From the NCBI GenBank assembly GCA_040758595.1, contig JBFLVJ010000012.1:1-53036 (forward strand): a DNA stretch of 53,036 nucleotides, given 5' to 3'. Source of the DNA: Bilamarchaeum sp040758595 (GTDB lineage Archaea > Micrarchaeota > Micrarchaeia > Anstonellales > Bilamarchaeaceae). Position numbers and translations under genes: made by a program. The notes beneath the pieces were generated by a model. That model ran no database searches, was not told the DNA's origin, and was given only the letters and a program-made list of their open reading frames with translations. Shown piece after piece: positions 47,135 through 53,036 of the stretch (its first letter is position 1; each line of letters starts with the position of its first letter).

Positions 47135-47142
47135 CGTTTAAA
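47135..47142 (-). promoter_or_regulatory. TATA box of the thioredoxin-like gene
   Basis: GTTTAAAC is centred about 25 bases before ATG 47114. Confidence 0.5.
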
Positions 47143-47216
47143 CCATTCTCCAAGTGGGACTGCACAGAACCAGAGGTCAGATATGTGGCTCCATCGCGCC
47201 TCAACCCGTCAAACTA

Positions 47217-47222
47217 TTTATA
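47217..47222 (+). promoter_or_regulatory. TATA box of the giant surface protein
   Basis: TTTATA within CTATTTATACC, about 36 bases before ATG 47256; predicts a leader of about 10 bases. Confidence 0.5.
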
Positions 47223-47255
47223 CCCCACAGCCGCATCCCCACCCTCGGGGATTGA

Positions 47256-50200
47256 ATGAGCAAGATTCTGCCTATAATCATAGTAGTGGTCGTGCTGTTG
47301 TCCGTCTCTTCAGCGGGCTTTCTCCGTCCTTGGGACAACCGGACCTGGGTAGCATCCAATCCGAACATCTATTCGCAGGTACTTACCTATTGGTGGAACC
47401 TGCCAGCGCTCCATAGCACATTGGACAGCTTGGATACAGGGATGGCGCTCTCGCTCGAGCTGCCGGAACCGATCCGTTCGGAAGTCGTCAAGAGCGCAAA
47501 CGCATCATCAGATGCCGCACTGAAGAAAGATCTCTGCATAAGCTCCCTGATATCCTCCGTCGGTTCGCTTTATTGGTCGCCTGCCCCGACATTCATCGTC
47601 GTGTTCTCTGAAGGCTATGGGTGTGTGTCATACAAGAACTCCTGGAAAGGAGCGGTCTCAGCCTCGCTCTCAGCCGCAGAAAAAGCCATCTCCGAGTCCA
47701 AGCTGTCCGTTGAGGCAGCTCGCGAATCCTACGATGAAATCCTGTTCCTGGGCCTGTGCGAAGGGGGATATGCCGGCCCTGGAAGCGGGCGATGCCCCGG
47801 GCTGCGGAGCGCATTCATATCTGCGGATAACAACATAACCGAAGGCCGCTACGGCTCCTATGCCCTCCTCCTCGGATACGAATCATCGCTGAAAAGGAAG
47901 CTCAACGCTCCGGCTCCGGATCTCTCGGGCTGGGCTTCTCTGATGGAGCTAGCCTATGGGCCAGGCGGGGTGATAGAGACGTTCGCCGAGGTCAAGGCAG
48001 ACGCACTGTCCGTGAAATCGGACGCCGAATCCGCATATATTTCCTCTCTGGACGGCGCCTCGATTGGCAAAGCAGAGGCTGAAGAGCGTTTGGCCTCTTT
48101 GGAGGGGCAGAAGCTTTTCCTGATAGGGCATTCGCTCTCCGGCTATGGAGTCGACGGTACCGGTTCCGTGCAAGAACGATACTCAGCCCTGCTGGACGAT
48201 ATGGATTCGGCAGATGGGCTTCTTGCCAGGGCGAAGGCCGCCAGGCAAAGATTCAACGAAGCCGGCTCTCTGGCGAACGCTATCGATCTAGCCTCTCAGG
48301 CCGATTCCACGTATTCGCGTCTTAGCGGCGAAATCAAATCGCTCGGAAGATATGCCGAATCCGTTGTGCAGCAACAACGAGGGGAAGCTGAAGACGAGAT
48401 CGCTTCCACGAAAAAGTTGTTCCTCTCCAAACCGCCAGGGACGGAATCCGCGGCCGCTCTGGATCAGGCCGCCGCAGCGTTTGAGAAAGGCGATTCAGCC
48501 TCTGTTCTGGGGGTTCGCTTCTCTTTCTATTCCCAGGCAGCGGCGCTAGCGAGATCAGCCCGGGAGGGGGCGTCTCTGGACGATCAGGTCTCGGCCAGCT
48601 CCAGCCTGGCTCTTCTGGAGGACCTTATCGTCCGCGCAGAGAAGGACTCGATAGACGTATTCGGGGAAAGAGAGGTCCTGGAGCTCGCATCCGGCCTCGA
48701 GCCATCCCAGGCAGAAGACGCGGCCCAGAAGGCCATAGATGCGATAATACTCAAGTGCCGTGCAAGATTTGATGGCGAAATATCCGGGCACAGGGGCAGG
48801 ATATATGACAAACTCTCACTGGCAGGCCCAGACGCCGCAGACCTATACACCGACATGCAGAATCTGGAGAGGGGGCTCATGAGCGATGCCGGCCCTCTCT
48901 ACCCGCAAGCCATCGGTTCCCTCTCTAATCTCCTGAAGGGGTACTCTCGCATCGAGCGCGAGCTTGACAACCACATGGCAGCTATCGTGGGCAATGCGAT
49001 ATCTACTGATGCCGCGCCCTTTATAGGTCCGGTCAGGCTGGACGAGCCGACAGATATCGCGCTCGATGTGATCCTCTCCAATCCCCGACCCTACGGTGCG
49101 GACAGCGTCAGCGCCACAATCCGCACCTCCAGCTATGGATTCCTATTCTCTGATATCGTGTATGGCAAGGAAGGGGTCTTGAGCGTGCGGGAGAGCGCAG
49201 ATGGTGTGGTGCTGGTTTTGAGCCAGGTCTCTCCTTTCGAGACCAGGAGGATAATATTCGAGAAGCAGGAGGTCCTGGCGCATACGAGCAAGAGCACATA
49301 CCGGGCCGACGGGCTCGGTTCTGGAAAAGCCATCCAGAAGCAAGAAATCGGCTTCGGGCTGGACAAGCCCATCCCCTCGCTCTCTCTACCGGAAGACTGC
49401 GGCGATGCGCGCATTGACGGCGCATCACCGATGCGTTCTCTTGATGCCGGAGCGCATACTCTATCCTGCGAACGTATCGTAGATGACGCTTATGAAGAGG
49501 CCATGGCTAACCTCAGGTCGCTGCCAATATCAGCCACAAGCAGAATTGAGTTCGATATCCGCATCACCCCGCATATCGATTTGGATACCGTCCCGGTCAT
49601 CATAGACAATCCTGACAGTTCGGCCATTTCGAAATTCAAGGTGGCCGCGGTCACCGGGGGGCGTTTAAAAGAACAGAGCCAGCTATCTGAAAGCCAGTAC
49701 GCAGCTACAATCGCCGGGTTGGTGAAAGACAATCCGGCCGTGGTCCGTGTGAGCTATACGATAGACGACACCCCCTCATTCGTCCAGGCGCAGATATCCT
49801 CTCTCCAGGCAGCGAACCTGAGCCAAGAAGCCAGATCCCTCCTGGAGCAAGCGGCCATACAGGCCGAAGCAGGCAATCACAGCAAGGCCTTGGATCTCAT
49901 CAGCCAGACGACCTCGCAAATCAAGTCCGATGAGAAGACTGGTATCAAGCTTGATAGCAAGAAGGAAGAGCTTCTTGGAAAGGTCCGCTACGAGTTCGAG
50001 GCCATAGACGGAGCGATCTCTTCAGATATGTCGGATTCGGATCTAGCAAACCGGCTATCTGCCAGGAGGGATGAGCTATCCAGCATAATTCGTGAAGCAG
50101 AATCCATGCCATCGGAAGACTCCGTAGAGATGCTCGGGAAGGTGGATCTCAAATGGCTGGAGAAAGAGCTCACCGCTTTCAAAAAGGACGCATACAAGTC

Positions 50201-51014
50201 GTACAATGATCTGAAGCAGCGGTTTTTCATGGCCGGCAATTCCACGACCCCTGCCGAGTTCCTGGTCTTCGAAGAGGCTCTTAAGAAGCTCGGGGCCAGC
50301 GGCAGGGTCGAGCATGCGATAGAGGCATCAAAGGCGCTTGCGGAATCCGAGCGGGCGGTGCTTCGGCAGGAGCAGTCCAAGGCGTCGGAAGCATCGGAGC
50401 TCTCCTCTCTGCTCGATACTGCCGAATCCGAAGCCCTTTCTGTGCTGGAACATTATCTGCGGGAGGCCTCTGCCGCCAAAGGCACGGACTACAGCGGCTT
50501 CTTCACGATATCCCAGAGCAAGATAGATAAAATCGTCAAGGATGCCCGGGCGGCATTGGATAAGGACTCTTACCTCGCCCAGACAAAGATCGACGAACTG
50601 GCAGGACTGAAAGACAGGATGGAGCTCACCCTCGAATCGCTTCGCGAGGAGAGCGACGCCAAGATCTCTATCCTCGGTGCATCCATCGACAAATCGATCG
50701 CGGATGAAAAGTCCAAGGCAGGATTTAGGGAAAAACTCTCGTCCATCAGGCGCTTGGCAGAGGCGGGGGAATATGTGAATGCGCTGCGGGCAGGCAGTTC
50801 ACTCTCCAAAGAGCTTGAAGGCGGCTCTAAGCCTTCCGACAGCGGACTCCTAATCCTAGGTCTCACGGCCATGGCGATGCTTGCCGCCGCCGGCTTCTAC
50901 ATGTTCAAGCAGCAGAAGCCCAAGGAGCTGAGGAAGCTGCCTTCCCTGAGCGATCCCATCCATGGAAAACCTGAAACGAGACCTATTTCTTCACACCCCC
51001 AAGCCAATAGATAA
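47256..51014 (+). CDS. Giant surface-anchored coiled-coil protein
   Basis: 1252 aa, no named family recognised. Signal peptide (ILPIIIVVVVLLSVSSAGF), then a long alpha-helical region (~60-590) rich in Ala, Ser, Glu. A beta-rich middle follows (~590-840; DEPTDIALDVILSNPRPYGADSVSATIRTSSYGF, IEFDIRITPHIDLDTVPVIIDNP). A second helical coiled-coil region (~840-1190) leads to one membrane helix near the C-terminus (GLLILGLTAMAMLAAAGFYMF) and a basic tail (KQQKPKELRK). It is therefore anchored with most of its mass outside. Ser codons are frequent. Its large size in a compact genome, and its neighbours (exporter, redox lipoprotein), suggest a cell-envelope or contact structure; that is inference. 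Confidence 0.82.
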   Translation: MSKILPIIIVVVVLLSVSSAGFLRPWDNRTWVASNPNIYSQVLTYWWNLPALHSTLDSLDTGMALSLELPEPIRSEVVKSANASSDAALKKDLCISSLISSVGSLYWSPAPTFIVVFSEGYGCVSYKNSWKGAVSASLSAAEKAISESKLSVEAARESYDEILFLGLCEGGYAGPGSGRCPGLRSAFISADNNITEGRYGSYALLLGYESSLKRKLNAPAPDLSGWASLMELAYGPGGVIETFAEVKADALSVKSDAESAYISSLDGASIGKAEAEERLASLEGQKLFLIGHSLSGYGVDGTGSVQERYSALLDDMDSADGLLARAKAARQRFNEAGSLANAIDLASQADSTYSRLSGEIKSLGRYAESVVQQQRGEAEDEIASTKKLFLSKPPGTESAAALDQAAAAFEKGDSASVLGVRFSFYSQAAALARSAREGASLDDQVSASSSLALLEDLIVRAEKDSIDVFGEREVLELASGLEPSQAEDAAQKAIDAIILKCRARFDGEISGHRGRIYDKLSLAGPDAADLYTDMQNLERGLMSDAGPLYPQAIGSLSNLLKGYSRIERELDNHMAAIVGNAISTDAAPFIGPVRLDEPTDIALDVILSNPRPYGADSVSATIRTSSYGFLFSDIVYGKEGVLSVRESADGVVLVLSQVSPFETRRIIFEKQEVLAHTSKSTYRADGLGSGKAIQKQEIGFGLDKPIPSLSLPEDCGDARIDGASPMRSLDAGAHTLSCERIVDDAYEEAMANLRSLPISATSRIEFDIRITPHIDLDTVPVIIDNPDSSAISKFKVAAVTGGRLKEQSQLSESQYAATIAGLVKDNPAVVRVSYTIDDTPSFVQAQISSLQAANLSQEARSLLEQAAIQAEAGNHSKALDLISQTTSQIKSDEKTGIKLDSKKEELLGKVRYEFEAIDGAISSDMSDSDLANRLSARRDELSSIIREAESMPSEDSVEMLGKVDLKWLEKELTAFKKDAYKSYNDLKQRFFMAGNSTTPAEFLVFEEALKKLGASGRVEHAIEASKALAESERAVLRQEQSKASEASELSSLLDTAESEALSVLEHYLREASAAKGTDYSGFFTISQSKIDKIVKDARAALDKDSYLAQTKIDELAGLKDRMELTLESLREESDAKISILGASIDKSIADEKSKAGFREKLSSIRRLAEAGEYVNALRAGSSLSKELEGGSKPSDSGLLILGLTAMAMLAAAGFYMFKQQKPKELRKLPSLSDPIHGKPETRPISSHPQANR

Positions 51015-51017
51015 AAA

Positions 51018-51710
51018 TCAAGCGCCAGGCCCTTTCTTGTACCTGATCATATGTCCGGCGACATCAGCCCCTGTCTTGAGCACCATGAACACCAGAAGCC
51101 CGGCCAGCTTGGCGGCGTATTCCCATCCTAAGGAGGTGCCCGATATCTCATCGGCTGTGGCGAATATCGCCAGCAGGGGCCCCACCAGGAACCCTGAAAG
51201 TATTATCCCCAGGTGCATGGGCAGTATCCTGCCGTAGGGCGCCATCATCACATCGTTCAGGTTATCTTTGGTGCACTCCAGCCTCTTGGGTTTGTCCAGG
51301 AAATTGCTCACGAACGAATAGCCGTGGCTTATGAGGAAGATCCCGGCCAGGAGCAGAACGTCTGGAAGCTCTGCCAAATCAGGTGTGAACCAGGGGAGGA
51401 TGAACAGGAAGACGAAATATCCTGCATGGAACATCCCGTAATGGACCGTGAAGAACGCGCCCATCGCCCAGCTTCCGGTGGCACCTCTCCAGTCCGTCCT
51501 GGCTGTCTTGAGGCCGATGGCCCCGAAAGCCAGTATGGTGTATCCGCCGATGATAACGCTCTCGAGCCAGTAGGCCCAGACGACAGAAGCAGGGTCCATG
51601 CCCTGCAGCAGCGCGAAGAAGATGGCGACCGCATTTCCTACGACCAGCATGATGGCTGATGGTGTCCAGTTCTCGCGTTTGAGCAGTTCTCTCGGGTCGA
51701 AGTCGAACAC
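51018..51710 (-). CDS. DUF6498-like multi-pass membrane protein
   Basis: 230 aa with about six hydrophobic helices. Typical segments are LVVGNAVAIFFALLQGMDPASVVWAYWLESVIIGGYTI, FFTVHYGMFHAGYFVFLFIL, LLLAGIFLISHGYSFVSNFL and PMHLGIILSGFL. The WAYWLES and HYGMFH motifs and overall plan match DUF6498. Function unknown. Its stop is 4 bases from that of the giant surface protein (convergent). Confidence 0.78.
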   Translation of the reverse strand: MFDFDPRELLKRENWTPSAIMLVVGNAVAIFFALLQGMDPASVVWAYWLESVIIGGYTILAFGAIGLKTARTDWRGATGSWAMGAFFTVHYGMFHAGYFVFLFILPWFTPDLAELPDVLLLAGIFLISHGYSFVSNFLDKPKRLECTKDNLNDVMMAPYGRILPMHLGIILSGFLVGPLLAIFATADEISGTSLGWEYAAKLAGLLVFMVLKTGADVAGHMIRYKKGPGA

Positions 51711-51740
51711 GAAAATAAGTAAGAAAGAGAAAAGATAAAA

Positions 51741-53036
51741 CTAGTCCCTCAAGCCCTCGGCCGTCACCTTGAAGACCGCCTCGCCCTCGGGAAGGTTCGG
51801 GGAATCCACCAGCCTGGCGATCCTCTTGTCGTCCTTGCTCTTCCTCACATAGAGGCGGTAGGTCGACATGTGGGCCAGCACATGGCCGCCGATAGGCGTC
51901 GTCGGGTCCCCGAACAGGATTCCTGGGTTGTCCATCACCTGGTTGGTCACATAGACCGCCAGGTTGTATTTCTCGGAGAGCTTCTGGAGGGTGTGCACAT
52001 GCTTGTTCAGCTTCTGCTGCCTCTCACCAAGAGCCCCCCGCCCCATGTAATCCGCCCTGAAGTGCGAAGTGAGCGAGTCCACAACTATCAGCTTGATGTT
52101 GTTCTTCTCGATGATCTCGTCAGCCCTCTCGAGGAGGATTATCTGGTGGTCGCTGTTCTCTGCCCTCGCCACATGGATGTTCTTCAGTATCTCCTGCGGG
52201 TCCAGCCCCTTTGCCTGGGCCAGCTGGGCTATCCTCTCGGGCCTGAATGTCGCCTCCGAATCCACGAACAGCACCGCCCCTCCGAGCCCGCCTTCTTCCA
52301 CCGGCCGCTGGACGTTCACCACCAGCTGGAAGCCGAGCTGGGAGTTGTGCAGCAGCATCGGCTTGAATCCGCCGATGAAGTTGTGGTTGTCCTCGACCTC
52401 AAGGTCGTATATGAAGTCGTTGTATCCCTCGAAGCCCTTCCGCTCTACCCTCTCGAACTTGAAGTCCTTATCATAGACCGTCTTGAGGACTTTGAGATCC
52501 TTCTTCAGCTGCGGGTCTTCCAGCACAGAGACGAGCATCTGTGAGATGGCGCCGCATATCCTGGGGACTTCAGTGTCCGGGATAACCTTCCGATGGATGT
52601 AGTTAGCGAAGCTGTTCTTGGCCAAGCCCAGTTTTTCGGCTATCTCCTGGCCTTCGAAAGGCAGGATTTCCAGCGCATCGAATATCGCCTGAGATGTCGG
52701 CTGCCTCAGAGTCTCCAGGACCCCCATCATCTCCCCGATGCGTATCCCATAGAGCTCAAGCAAAAGCCCGAGGCTCTCCCTGGTCATGGTCTTTGAAACC
52801 GGCTTCTTGGCCAGGTAGTTCAGATACAGCACCCCGAATCTGCCGGAGAGCATATTTTTCTTGGACCATCGTGCATTCCTTCTTCTAGCCTTCGTCAGGA
52901 CGTTCAGGCGTGAGATGTACTGCGCAAGGACGCTCGACGGGATACCATATTTGGAATGCCCACGGATCTTGCGTTCAGTATCGAGCGGCGAAAGATCCTT
53001 GGTCGAATACTTAAGGGCATCCCTGAGGTTCTTCTT
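51741..53036 (-). CDS. radA: RadA recombinase with intein (partial)
   Basis: The gene continues past the right edge. C-terminal part (51741-52343, ~200 aa) is RadA: after the splice site SQLGFQLVVNVQ, LFVDSEATFRPERI, LIVVDSLTSHFRADYMGRG, YVTNQVMDNPG. It drives strand exchange in recombination. The RadA P-loop is split by an intein immediately before the Ser of GSGK-S. The intein part in the window (52344-53036) ends DNHNFIGGFKPMLLHN, with the terminal His-Asn and the following Ser nucleophile intact, so splicing should work. The upstream intein region is in frame without stops to the window end. Confidence 0.93.
   Translation of the reverse strand, partial: KKNLRDALKYSTKDLSPLDTERKIRGHSKYGIPSSVLAQYISRLNVLTKARRRNARWSKKNMLSGRFGVLYLNYLAKKPVSKTMTRESLGLLLELYGIRIGEMMGVLETLRQPTSQAIFDALEILPFEGQEIAEKLGLAKNSFANYIHRKVIPDTEVPRICGAISQMLVSVLEDPQLKKDLKVLKTVYDKDFKFERVERKGFEGYNDFIYDLEVEDNHNFIGGFKPMLLHNSQLGFQLVVNVQRPVEEGGLGGAVLFVDSEATFRPERIAQLAQAKGLDPQEILKNIHVARAENSDHQIILLERADEIIEKNNIKLIVVDSLTSHFRADYMGRGALGERQQKLNKHVHTLQKLSEKYNLAVYVTNQVMDNPGILFGDPTTPIGGHVLAHMSTYRLYVRKSKDDKRIARLVDSPNLPEGEAVFKVTAEGLRD
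52344..53036 (-). other. Intein in RadA, C-terminal part
   Basis: At least 231 residues, reading to the edge. C-terminal splicing block NHNFIGG...LLHN is intact. The middle includes an HTH-like segment (GQEIAEKLGLAKNSFANYI) that may belong to a homing endonuclease or DNA-binding domain. No LAGLIDADG motif is visible in the part present. Confidence 0.85.

Overview
The window is archaeal chromosome. It carries aIF5B, PCNA, pelota, archaeal-type methionine adenosyltransferase, archaeal PheRS beta, Rad50 with a zinc hook, RadA interrupted by an intein, and ADP-forming acyl-CoA synthetase. Many genes have a TATA box centred about 27 bases before the start codon, as in leaderless archaeal transcripts. 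The compact gene set, the fused and degenerate domain proteins and the tRNA with a non-canonical intron suggest an uncultivated, possibly DPANN-type (Micrarchaeota/Diapherotrites-like) archaeon with fairly GC-rich DNA. That placement is inference; no rRNA is present to fix it.

Layout. 1-1.3 kb: a tyrosine integrase beside a tRNA-Val with a D-loop intron, so an integrated element probably extends off the left edge. 1.4-12.8 kb: SAM synthetase, a helical-repeat protein pair, aIF5B, a membrane protein, a kinase/dCMP-deaminase fusion, PCNA, a Bud32-like pseudokinase and Rad50. 12.8-14.2 kb: a structured non-coding region and an AT-rich Fic cassette. 14.2-26.1 kb: a secreted lipoprotein, a YdeI-like protein, Ogg2 glycosylase, ATP-PEP carboxykinase, cobalamin adenosyltransferase, both ADP-forming acyl-CoA synthetase subunits, a small Cas2-like protein inside inverted repeats, PheRS beta, thiolase, a solo B3/B4 protein and a SpeD-like enzyme.

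26.4-31.1 kb is a non-oxidative pentose phosphate operon: ribulose-phosphate epimerase, split transketolase, a DsrE-like protein and transaldolase. It is interrupted by an AbrB/VapC module next to a decayed copy of the transaldolase 5' end. 31.1-38.4 kb holds a GIDE-like membrane protein, two degenerate Nudix paralogues, an Lrp regulator, a GNAT, a GGDEF-domain protein (rare in archaea), TrpRS and pelota.

38.5-42.6 kb is the most unusual locus. Three tightly coupled genes under one leaderless promoter encode a radical SAM/SPASM enzyme, a family-2 glycosyltransferase, and a nucleoside-diphosphate-kinase domain fused to a B12-binding radical SAM enzyme. This is my best candidate for an undescribed biosynthetic or modification system. 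Then come a squalene/phytoene synthase, an array of four perfect hairpins, an ABC exporter with a large extracytoplasmic coiled coil, a thioredoxin-like lipoprotein, a 1252-residue surface protein, a DUF6498-like membrane protein, and RadA with its intein running off the right edge.

A dispersed repeat family (motifs such as GGTTTCGGGTCTC and its complement) recurs in intergenic hairpins and inside the N-terminal coding regions of a few genes.
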